From NCBI RefSeq assembly GCF_964019385.1, contig NC_088654.1:972601-1036600 (forward strand): a stretch of DNA of 64,000 bases, given 5' to 3'. Below the pieces are notes generated by a model. The model was not told where the DNA came from. It saw only the letters and a list, made by a program, of their open reading frames with translations, and did not search any database. Origin of the DNA: Sycon ciliatum (taxonomy: Eukaryota; Porifera; Calcarea; Leucosolenida; Sycettidae). Of this stretch, positions 43,821 to 54,785 are shown piece after piece. Positions within the stretch are counted from its first letter, which is position 1. Each line of letters begins with the position of its first letter. The position numbers were made by a program, and so were the translations under genes.

Positions 43821-44230
43821 GTCCTTGCAAATGCTTGCCCACTGTCGACCCACCGTCAAACATTATTTTGCACTTTTGCTCACAAATTTAAACTAGCTCT
43901 ACATCCTCCTTATCTTAGCGTGTATAACTGGTTCCGAATCACAGATGGCTCCCAGACAAGATGCTCTGTTGCCCTCCCCTTGGCTAAAACGTCCTCCCTT
44001 GTACATTCTCCACTCTTTGTTGCCTACTCTGCTTGGCTTGCGCTGTCCGCTACTACGCGCAATGCCGGTACCCTGGACACATTTAAATATGCTCACTAGA
44101 TTCACCATCACCTGTCCCTCCCATGCTTCTCCGTCTTGATCATTACTTTTCTTCTTTTATTCACCATGGTTGGTTAACACCCACATCTCCCGTACTGGCT
44201 GATTTTCATCTCATGCCATGAGGTGTTGTC
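43821..44230 (+). pseudogene. LINE ORF2 C-terminal tail fragment
   Basis: A plus frame around 43875-44100 reads FAHKFKLALHPPYLSVYNWF, then SPLFVAYSAWLALSATTRN and DTFK. This resembles the thumb/tail of LINE ORF2 proteins (S.....WN.LP...R....FK). It is followed by an AAT tract, the usual 3' tail of these elements, which runs straight into the 281-bp array. Confidence 0.5.

Positions 44231-44231
<1 letters not shown>

Positions 44232-44272
<41 letters not shown>
44232..44272. repeat. AAT microsatellite at the left edge of the 281-bp array
   Basis: About thirteen AAT triplets; the array begins immediately after (ACTGACTGG). A second AAT tract closes the array at 53399-53422. Confidence 0.95.
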
Positions 44273-44275
<3 letters not shown>

Positions 44276-47200
44276 GACTGGTTTGAGGGAAAGAGACAAA
44301 CGGGAAAAGTCTGAAGAAAAAATTGACTGCCACCACCAGGACTCGAACCAGGGACCCTCGCTTGTAGCCAGCGATGCTCTAACCACTGAGCTATGGTGTA
44401 GTCGTCATCCCAGCAGAGGCCGTTCAACATTTTCCTCAGACTTCGTAACTCACACTTCCTGTGAATCCACACAGGCGGGTGGGACGCAGCCCTCACTGTA
44501 ACCCACACACTTCACGTACAAACTAGCACGCGGGGAGCCCCAAGTCGTAAAATACTGACTGGTTTGAGGGAAAGAGACAAACGGGAAAAGTCTGAAGAAA
44601 AAATTGACTGCCACCACCAGGACTCGAACCAGGGACCCTCGCTTGTAGCCAGCGATGCTCTAACCACTGAGCTATGGTGTAGTCGTCATCCCAGCAGAGG
44701 CCGTTCAACATTTTCCTCAGACTTCGTAACTCACACTTCCTGTGAATCCACACAGGCGGGTGGGACGCAGCCCTCACTGTAACCCACACACTTCACGTAC
44801 AAACTAGCACGCGGGGAGCCCCAAGTCGTAAAATACTGACTGGTTTGAGGGAAAGAGACAAACGGGAAAAGTCTGAAGAAAAAATTGACTGCCACCACCA
44901 GGACTCGAACCAGGGACCCTCGCTTGTAGCCAGCGATGCTCTAACCACTGAGCTATGGTGTAGTCGTCATCCCAGCAGAGGCCGTTCAACATTTTCCTCA
45001 GACTTCGTAACTCACACTTCCTGTGAATCCACACAGGCGGGTGGGACGCAGCCCTCACTGTAACCCACACACTTCACGTACAAACTAGCACGCGGGGAGC
45101 CCCAAGTCGTAAAATACTGACTGGTTTGAGGGAAAGAGACAAACGGGAAAAGTCTGAAGAAAAAATTGACTGCCACCACCAGGACTCGAACCAGGGACCC
45201 TCGCTTGTAGCCAGCGATGCTCTAACCACTGAGCTATGGTGTAGTCGTCATCCCAGCAGAGGCCGTTCAACATTTTCCTCAGACTTCGTAACTCACACTT
45301 CCTGTGAATCCACACAGGCGGGTGGGACGCAGCCCTCACTGTAACCCACACACTTCACGTACAAACTAGCACGCGGGGAGCCCCAAGTCGTAAAATACTG
45401 ACTGGTTTGAGGGAAAGAGACAAACGGGAAAAGTCTGAAGAAAAAATTGACTGCCACCACCAGGACTCGAACCAGGGACCCTCGCTTGTAGCCAGCGATG
45501 CTCTAACCACTGAGCTATGGTGTAGTCGTCATCCCAGCAGAGGCCGTTCAACATTTTCCTCAGACTTCGTAACTCACACTTCCTGTGAATCCACACAGGC
45601 GGGTGGGACGCAGCCCTCACTGTAACCCACACACTTCACGTACAAACTAGCACGCGGGGAGCCCCAAGTCGTAAAATACTGACTGGTTTGAGGGAAAGAG
45701 ACAAACGGGAAAAGTCTGAAGAAAAAATTGACTGCCACCACCAGGACTCGAACCAGGGACCCTCGCTTGTAGCCAGCGATGCTCTAACCACTGAGCTATG
45801 GTGTAGTCGTCATCCCAGCAGAGGCCGTTCAACATTTTCCTCAGACTTCGTAACTCACACTTCCTGTGAATCCACACAGGCGGGTGGGACGCAGCCCTCA
45901 CTGTAACCCACACACTTCACGTACAAACTAGCACGCGGGGAGCCCCAAGTCGTAAAATACTGACTGGTTTGAGGGAAAGAGACAAACGGGAAAAGTCTGA
46001 AGAAAAAATTGACTGCCACCACCAGGACTCGAACCAGGGACCCTCGCTTGTAGCCAGCGATGCTCTAACCACTGAGCTATGGTGTAGTCGTCATCCCAGC
46101 AGAGGCCGTTCAACATTTTCCTCAGACTTCGTAACTCACACTTCCTGTGAATCCACACAGGCGGGTGGGACGCAGCCCTCACTGTAACCCACACACTTCA
46201 CGTACAAACTAGCACGCGGGGAGCCCCAAGTCGTAAAATACTGACTGGTTTGAGGGAAAGAGACAAACGGGAAAAGTCTGAAGAAAAAATTGACTGCCAC
46301 CACCAGGACTCGAACCAGGGACCCTCGCTTGTAGCCAGCGATGCTCTAACCACTGAGCTATGGTGTAGTCGTCATCCCAGCAGAGGCCGTTCAACATTTT
46401 CCTCAGACTTCGTAACTCACACTTCCTGTGAATCCACACAGGCGGGTGGGACGCAGCCCTCACTGTAACCCACACACTTCACGTACAAACTAGCACGCGG
46501 GGAGCCCCAAGTCGTAAAATACTGACTGGTTTGAGGGAAAGAGACAAACGGGAAAAGTCTGAAGAAAAAATTGACTGCCACCACCAGGACTCGAACCAGG
46601 GACCCTCGCTTGTAGCCAGCGATGCTCTAACCACTGAGCTATGGTGTAGTCGTCATCCCAGCAGAGGCCGTTCAACATTTTCCTCAGACTTCGTAACTCA
46701 CACTTCCTGTGAATCCACACAGGCGGGTGGGACGCAGCCCTCACTGTAACCCACACACTTCACGTACAAACTAGCACGCGGGGAGCCCCAAGTCGTAAAA
46801 TACTGACTGGTTTGAGGGAAAGAGACAAACGGGAAAAGTCTGAAGAAAAAATTGACTGCCACCACCAGGACTCGAACCAGGGACCCTCGCTTGTAGCCAG
46901 CGATGCTCTAACCACTGAGCTATGGTGTAGTCGTCATCCCAGCAGAGGCCGTTCAACATTTTCCTCAGACTTCGTAACTCACACTTCCTGTGAATCCACA
47001 CAGGCGGGTGGGACGCAGCCCTCACTGTAACCCACACACTTCACGTACAAACTAGCACGCGGGGAGCCCCAAGTCGTAAAATACTGACTGGTTTGAGGGA
47101 AAGAGACAAACGGGAAAAGTCTGAAGAAAAAATTGACTGCCACCACCAGGACTCGAACCAGGGACCCTCGCTTGTAGCCAGCGATGCTCTAACCACTGAG

Positions 47201-50200
47201 CTATGGTGTAGTCGTCATCCCAGCAGAGGCCGTTCAACATTTTCCTCAGACTTCGTAACTCACACTTCCTGTGAATCCACACAGGCGGGTGGGACGCAGC
47301 CCTCACTGTAACCCACACACTTCACGTACAAACTAGCACGCGGGGAGCCCCAAGTCGTAAAATACTGACTGGTTTGAGGGAAAGAGACAAACGGGAAAAG
47401 TCTGAAGAAAAAATTGACTGCCACCACCAGGACTCGAACCAGGGACCCTCGCTTGTAGCCAGCGATGCTCTAACCACTGAGCTATGGTGTAGTCGTCATC
47501 CCAGCAGAGGCCGTTCAACATTTTCCTCAGACTTCGTAACTCACACTTCCTGTGAATCCACACAGGCGGGTGGGACGCAGCCCTCACTGTAACCCACACA
47601 CTTCACGTACAAACTAGCACGCGGGGAGCCCCAAGTCGTAAAATACTGACTGGTTTGAGGGAAAGAGACAAACGGGAAAAGTCTGAAGAAAAAATTGACT
47701 GCCACCACCAGGACTCGAACCAGGGACCCTCGCTTGTAGCCAGCGATGCTCTAACCACTGAGCTATGGTGTAGTCGTCATCCCAGCAGAGGCCGTTCAAC
47801 ATTTTCCTCAGACTTCGTAACTCACACTTCCTGTGAATCCACACAGGCGGGTGGGACGCAGCCCTCACTGTAACCCACACACTTCACGTACAAACTAGCA
47901 CGCGGGGAGCCCCAAGTCGTAAAATACTGACTGGTTTGAGGGAAAGAGACAAACGGGAAAAGTCTGAAGAAAAAATTGACTGCCACCACCAGGACTCGAA
48001 CCAGGGACCCTCGCTTGTAGCCAGCGATGCTCTAACCACTGAGCTATGGTGTAGTCGTCATCCCAGCAGAGGCCGTTCAACATTTTCCTCAGACTTCGTA
48101 ACTCACACTTCCTGTGAATCCACACAGGCGGGTGGGACGCAGCCCTCACTGTAACCCACACACTTCACGTACAAACTAGCACGCGGGGAGCCCCAAGTCG
48201 TAAAATACTGACTGGTTTGAGGGAAAGAGACAAACGGGAAAAGTCTGAAGAAAAAATTGACTGCCACCACCAGGACTCGAACCAGGGACCCTCGCTTGTA
48301 GCCAGCGATGCTCTAACCACTGAGCTATGGTGTAGTCGTCATCCCAGCAGAGGCCGTTCAACATTTTCCTCAGACTTCGTAACTCACACTTCCTGTGAAT
48401 CCACACAGGCGGGTGGGACGCAGCCCTCACTGTAACCCACACACTTCACGTACAAACTAGCACGCGGGGAGCCCCAAGTCGTAAAATACTGACTGGTTTG
48501 AGGGAAAGAGACAAACGGGAAAAGTCTGAAGAAAAAATTGACTGCCACCACCAGGACTCGAACCAGGGACCCTCGCTTGTAGCCAGCGATGCTCTAACCA
48601 CTGAGCTATGGTGTAGTCGTCATCCCAGCAGAGGCCGTTCAACATTTTCCTCAGACTTCGTAACTCACACTTCCTGTGAATCCACACAGGCGGGTGGGAC
48701 GCAGCCCTCACTGTAACCCACACACTTCACGTACAAACTAGCACGCGGGGAGCCCCAAGTCGTAAAATACTGACTGGTTTGAGGGAAAGAGACAAACGGG
48801 AAAAGTCTGAAGAAAAAATTGACTGCCACCACCAGGACTCGAACCAGGGACCCTCGCTTGTAGCCAGCGATGCTCTAACCACTGAGCTATGGTGTAGTCG
48901 TCATCCCAGCAGAGGCCGTTCAACATTTTCCTCAGACTTCGTAACTCACACTTCCTGTGAATCCACACAGGCGGGTGGGACGCAGCCCTCACTGTAACCC
49001 ACACACTTCACGTACAAACTAGCACGCGGGGAGCCCCAAGTCGTAAAATACTGACTGGTTTGAGGGAAAGAGACTAACGGGAAAAGTCTGAAGAAAAAAT
49101 TGACTGCCACCACCAGGACTCGAACCAGGGACCCTCGCTTGTAGCCAGCGATGCTCTAACCACTGAGCTATGGTGTAGTCGTCATCCCAGCAGAGGCCGT
49201 TCAACATTTTCCTCAGACTTCGTAACTCACACTTCCTGTGAATCCACACAGGCGGGTGGGACGCAGCCCTCACTGTAACCCACACACTTCACGTTCAAAC
49301 TAGCACGCGGGGAGCCCCAAGTCGTAAAATACTGACTGGTTTGAGGGAAAGAGACAAACGGGAAAAGTCTGAAGAAAAAATTGACTGCCACCACCAGGAC
49401 TCGAACCAGGGACCCTCGCTTGTAGCCAGCGATGCTCTAACCACTGAGCTATGGTGTAGTCGTCATCCCAGCAGAGGCCGTTCAACATTTTCCTCAGACT
49501 TCGTAACTCACACTTCCTGTGAATCCACACAGGCGGGTGGGACGCAGCCCTCACTGTAACCCACACACTTCACGTACAAACTAGCACGCGGGGAGCCCCA
49601 AGTCGTAAAATACTGACTGGTTTGAGGGAAAGAGACAAACGGGAAAAGTCTGAAGAAAAAATTGACTGCCACCACCAGGACTCGAACCAGGGACCCTCGC
49701 TTGTAGCCAGCGATGCTCTAACCACTGAGCTATGGTGTAGTCGTCATCCCAGCAGAGGCCGTTCAACATTTTCCTCAGACTTCGTAACTCACACTTCCTG
49801 TGAATCCACACAGGCGGGTGGGACGCAGCCCTCACTGTAACCCACACACTTCACGTACAAACTAGCACGCGGGGAGCCCCAAGTCGTAAAATACTGACTG
49901 GTTTGAGGGAAAGAGACAAACGGGAAAAGTCTGAAGAAAAAATTGACTGCCACCACCAGGACTCGAACCAGGGACCCTCGCTTGTAGCCAGCGATGCTCT
50001 AACCACTGAGCTATGGTGTAGTCGTCATCCCAGCAGAGGCCGTTCAACATTTTCCTCAGACTTCGTAACTCACACTTCCTGTGAATCCACACAGGCGGGT
50101 GGGACGCAGCCCTCACTGTAACCCACACACTTCACGTACAAACTAGCACGCGGGGAGCCCCAAGTCGTAAAATACTGACTGGTTTGAGGGAAAGAGACAA

Positions 50201-53200
50201 ACGGGAAAAGTCTGAAGAAAAAATTGACTGCCACCACCAGGACTCGAACCAGGGACCCTCGCTTGTAGCCAGCGATGCTCTAACCACTGAGCTATGGTGT
50301 AGTCGTCATCCCAGCAGAGGCCGTTCAACATTTTCCTCAGACTTCGTAACTCACACTTCCTGTGAATCCACACAGGCGGGTGGGACGCAGCCCTCACTGT
50401 AACCCACACACTTCACGTACAAACTAGCACGCGGGGAGCCCCAAGTCGTAAAATACTGACTGGTTTGAGGGAAAGAGACAAACGGGAAAAGTCTGAAGAA
50501 AAAATTGACTGCCACCACCAGGACTCGAACCAGGGACCCTCGCTTGTAGCCAGCGATGCTCTAACCACTGAGCTATGGTGTAGTCGTCATCCCAGCAGAG
50601 GCCGTTCAACATTTTCCTCAGACTTCGTAACTCACACTTCCTGTGAATCCACACAGGCGGGTGGGACGCAGCCCTCACTGTAACCCACACACTTCACGTA
50701 CAAACTAGCACGCGGGGAGCCCCAAGTCGTAAAATACTGACTGGTTTGAGGGAAAGAGACAAACGGGAAAAGTCTGAAGAAAAAATTGACTGCCACCACC
50801 AGGACTCGAACCAGGGACCCTCGCTTGTAGCCAGCGATGCTCTAACCACTGAGCTATGGTGTAGTCGTCATCCCAGCAGAGGCCGTTCAACATTTTCCTC
50901 AGACTTCGTAACTCACACTTCCTGTGAATCCACACAGGCGGGTGGGACGCAGCCCTCACTGTAACCCACACACTTCACGTACAAACTAGCACGCGGGGAG
51001 CCCCAAGTCGTAAAATACTGACTGGTTTGAGGGAAAGAGACAAACGGGAAAAGTCTGAAGAAAAAATTGACTGCCACCACCAGGACTCGAACCAGGGACC
51101 CTCGCTTGTAGCCAGCGATGCTCTAACCACTGAGCTATGGTGTAGTCGTCATCCCAGCAGAGGCCGTTCAACATTTTCCTCAGACTTCGTAACTCACACT
51201 TCCTGTGAATCCACACAGGCGGGTGGGACGCAGCCCTCACTGTAACCCACACACTTCACGTACAAACTAGCACGCGGGGAGCCCCAAGTCGTAAAATACT
51301 GACTGGTTTGAGGGAAAGAGACAAACGGGAAAAGTCTGAAGAAAAAATTGACTGCCACCACCAGGACTCGAACCAGGGACCCTCGCTTGTAGCCAGCGAT
51401 GCTCTAACCACTGAGCTATGGTGTAGTCGTCATCCCAGCAGAGGCCGTTCAACATTTTCCTCAGACTTCGTAACTCACACTTCCTGTGAATCCACACAGG
51501 CGGGTGGGACGCAGCCCTCACTGTAACCCACACACTTCACGTACAAACTAGCACGCGGGGAGCCCCAAGTCGTAAAATACTGACTGGTTTGAGGGAAAGA
51601 GACAAACGGGAAAAGTCTGAAGAAAAAATTGACTGCCACCACCAGGACTCGAACCAGGGACCCTCGCTTGTAGCCAGCGATGCTCTAACCACTGAGCTAT
51701 GGTGTAGTCGTCATCCCAGCAGAGGCCGTTCAACATTTTCCTCAGACTTCGTAACTCACACTTCCTGTGAATCCACACAGGCGGGTGGGACGCAGCCCTC
51801 ACTGTAACCCACACACTTCACGTACAAACTAGCACGCGGGGAGCCCCAAGTCGTAAAATACTGACTGGTTTGAGGGAAAGAGACAAACGGGAAAAGTCTG
51901 AAGAAAAAATTGACTGCCACCACCAGGACTCGAACCAGGGACCCTCGCTTGTAGCCAGCGATGCTCTAACCACTGAGCTATGGTGTAGTCGTCATCCCAG
52001 CAGAGGCCGTTCAACATTTTCCTCAGACTTCGTAACTCACACTTCCTGTGAATCCACACAGGCGGGTGGGACGCAGCCCTCACTGTAACCCACACACTTC
52101 ACGTACAAACTAGCACGCGGGGAGCCCCAAGTCGTAAAATACTGACTGGTTTGAGGGAAAGAGACAAACGGGAAAAGTCTGAAGAAAAAATTGACTGCCA
52201 CCACCAGGACTCGAACCAGGGACCCTCGCTTGTAGCCAGCGATGCTCTAACCACTGAGCTATGGTGTAGTCGTCATCCCAGCAGAGGCCGTTCAACATTT
52301 TCCTCAGACTTCGTAACTCACACTTCCTGTGAATCCACACAGGCGGGTGGGACGCAGCCCTCACTGTAACCCACACACTTCACGTACAAACTAGCACGCG
52401 GGGAGCCCCAAGTCGTAAAATACTGACTGGTTTGAGGGAAAGAGACAAACGGGAAAAGTCTGAAGAAAAAATTGACTGCCACCACCAGGACTCGAACCAG
52501 GGACCCTCGCTTGTAGCCAGCGATGCTCTAACCACTGAGCTATGGTGTAGTCGTCATCCCAGCAGAGGCCGTTCAACATTTTCCTCAGACTTCGTAACTC
52601 ACACTTCCTGTGAATCCACACAGGCGGGTGGGACGCAGCCCTCACTGTAACCCACACACTTCACGTACAAACTAGCACGCGGGGAGCCCCAAGTCGTAAA
52701 ATACTGACTGGTTTGAGGGAAAGAGACAAACGGGAAAAGTCTGAAGAAAAAATTGACTGCCACCACCAGGACTCGAACCAGGGACCCTCGCTTGTAGCCA
52801 GCGATGCTCTAACCACTGAGCTATGGTGTAGTCGTCATCCCAGCAGAGGCCGTTCAACATTTTCCTCAGACTTCGTAACTCACACTTCCTGTGAATCCAC
52901 ACAGGCGGGTGGGACGCAGCCCTCACTGTAACCCACACACTTCACGTACAAACTAGCACGCGGGGAGCCCCAAGTCGTAAAATACTGACTGGTTTGAGGG
53001 AAAGAGACAAACGGGAAAAGTCTGAAGAAAAAATTGACTGCCACCACCAGGACTCGAACCAGGGACCCTCGCTTGTAGCCAGCGATGCTCTAACCACTGA
53101 GCTATGGTGTAGTCGTCATCCCAGCAGAGGCCGTTCAACATTTTCCTCAGACTTCGTAACTCACACTTCCTGTGAATCCACACAGGCGGGTGGGACGCAG

Positions 53201-53398
53201 CCCTCACTGTAACCCACACACTTCACGTACAAACTAGCACGCGGGGAGCCCCAAGTCGTAAAATACTGACTGGTTTGAGGGAAAGAGACAAACGGGAAAA
53301 GTCTGAAGAAAAAATTGACTGCCACCACCAGGACTCGAACCAGGGACCCTCGCTTGTAGCCAGCGATGCTCTAACCACTGAGCTATGGTGTAGTCGTC
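44273..53398 (-). repeat. 281-bp tandem array, 32 full units plus one partial, nearly identical
   Basis: Unit start TACTGACTGGTTTGAGG recurs every 281 bp without length change. The last unit is cut after GTGTAGTCGTC at 53398. I saw only two substitutions, both in the block 49060-49300 (GAGACTAACGG for GAGACAAACGG, and CACGTTCAA for CACGTACAA). Each unit contains a tRNA-like sequence on the minus strand. Frames of 72 (plus) and 88 codons (minus) recur simply because the unit does. Homogeneity implies recent amplification or ongoing conversion. Confidence 0.98.
44329..44400 (-). ncRNA. tRNA-like sequence of the 281-bp unit (first of 33)
   Basis: On the minus strand: A box TAGCTCAGTGG and B box GGTTCGAGTCC (exact consensus), D-stem GCTC/GAGC, anticodon stem TCGCT/AGCGA, T-stem CCTGG/CCTGG with one T-T mismatch, and an acceptor stem of only five pairs. 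The anticodon loop is GGCTACA, formally CTA, but it lacks the invariant T at position 33. A T6 tract lies just downstream (complement of 44317-44322), a standard Pol III terminator. Transcripts of about 85 nt are plausible. It is a tRNA-derived SINE head or satellite RNA, not a translating tRNA. Copies repeat every 281 bp to 53392. Confidence 0.75.
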
Positions 53399-53580
53399 AA
53401 TAATAATAATAATAATAATAATTTGAAACTCGGATGTTGAGCCATAAATAAATGTAAAAGAGAAAAGGACATAGTTATTGCACTTTATGACTGTATATAG
53501 TATCATGTTACAGTGATGGAGAGTTACTCTAAACTCGTATCCATATGTCCTTTTCTCTTTTACAATAATAATAATAATAA
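53399..53580. repeat. AAT tracts around a short foldback copy of repeat A
   Basis: AAT tract 53399-53422, then TTTGAAACTCGGATGTTGAG. Next is a foldback of about 100 bp whose ends are TAAAAGAGAAAAGGACATA (53455) and its complement TATGTCCTTTTCTCTTTTA (53545-53563). Another AAT tract follows (53564-53581). The inner part is a shortened family A sequence. Confidence 0.8.
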
Positions 53581-53593
53581 TAGTAATAACCTA

Positions 53594-54648
53594 CGTGGAT
53601 TATACAGGGAATGGCTCAAGTTGGAAAGACTAAAACTTATATAGCGTAAAGATATGAGATAACAACACTCGTAACAAGGTGGAAAAAGTATCAAGTTCAG
53701 CACGACACAAAACTCGAACGAAATAATAATAGCGACAAAAACATAGTGAGCAAATTAAGTTACATTGTTAACACCTCGACGAGGAGTAACATCAAACAAT
53801 TGTAGCGACAACACACTTTCTTTCTGTACGCAAAGTTCAGGATCTAACTTACGGATATACAAAGCTTCTAACACGGCCAGAGGCAACGCACATCTACCAC
53901 GTGACAATATTGAGAACACATTATCACTGTGCAACTCACGACAATTGGTACGGGCTGACAGATGTTGCTTGATGGACGAAGTGCGATTCTTAGCTCCGTT
54001 GGGTGCCGTGGTCGTCCTCCAAAATGTGCTTTCCAGTCCATCTGTGGATCTTCCTCTTCCTGTGAAGATGTCACTGCATGCCCGTCCACCTCCGCGTGTG
54101 TAGGGCAGGGTCCAGCTGAGAACAGTGTGAAAGATGGTGAAAGACCGACAAGTAAACCACCGAAATTGACAAAGGATCTGTCAGCGTCGGGAAGGGTTAC
54201 GCGCAGCCAAGTAAAAATACGGACTGGTGAGGACGCACGTACAACGGAGCTAAGAATCGCACTTCGTCCATTAAGCAACATCTGTCAGCCCGTACCAATT
54301 GTCGTGAGTTGTACAGTGATAATGTGTTCTCAATATTGTCACGTGGTAGATGTGCGTTGCCTCTGGCCGTGTTAGAAGCTTTGGATATCCGTAAGTTAGA
54401 TCCTGAACTTTGCGTACAGAAAGAAAATGTGTTGTCGCTACAATTGTTTGGTGTTACTCCTCGTCGAGGTGTTAACAATGTAACTTAATTTGCTCACTAT
54501 GTTTTTGTCGCTATTATTATTTCGTTCGAGTTTTGTGTCGTGCTGAACTTGATACTTTTTCCACCTTGTCACGAGTGTTGTTATCTCATATCTTTACGCT
54601 ATATAAGTTTTAGTCTTTCCAAATTGAGCCATTCCTTGTATAATCCTT
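53594..54648. repeat. Inverted pair of Penelope-like 3' fragments
   Basis: Arms of about 406 bp (53594-54000 and 54243-54648) are near-perfect reverse complements around a 242-bp centre. The right arm on plus and the left arm on minus each encode the same Penelope-like C-terminal block. Confidence 0.92.
54140..54486 (+). pseudogene. Penelope-like GIY-YIG C-terminal fragment
   Basis: After a basic stretch (LSASGRVTRSQVK, 54180-54225) and a frameshift, the plus strand reads SSIKQHLSARTNC, VFSILSRGR, LAVLEALDIRK and ELCVQKENVLSLQLFG before a stop near 54484. This SS..HL....C...F.IL.R......VLEAL.I....P.LC.QK...L.L order matches what I know downstream of the GIY-YIG core in Penelope-like elements. 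The GIY and YIG motifs themselves are not visible here. Confidence 0.6.
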
Positions 54649-54785
54649 GATGAGAAGGGACCGAAAACGTTCGGATACTTTGACAAGTGCCTTATTTTGA
54701 CTGGATGTGTGTTTGCGTGGATACTTACGACCCAACACGTACCTTCGTTATTAAAGTATTATCCGCCTCCGATTTCTTGTAAAAC

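Noticed and set aside
44329-44400. Functional amber suppressor tRNA
   Set aside because: No T at position 33, a mismatched T-stem and a five-pair acceptor stem. Kept only as a tRNA-like Pol III unit.
44273-53398. CRISPR array
   Set aside because: Units are directly adjacent 281-bp copies with no variable spacers, in a eukaryotic context.
44230-53506. Sixty-odd identical 72- and 88-codon open frames in the 281-bp array
   Set aside because: They recur only because the unit recurs, lie on both strands over the same DNA and overlap the tRNA-like part. No protein family resemblance.
54643-54680. Hammerhead candidate at CTTGATGAGAAGGGACCGAAAA
   Set aside because: The C3 position is altered (TTGATGAG) and stem II does not pair; probably a mutated relative at most.
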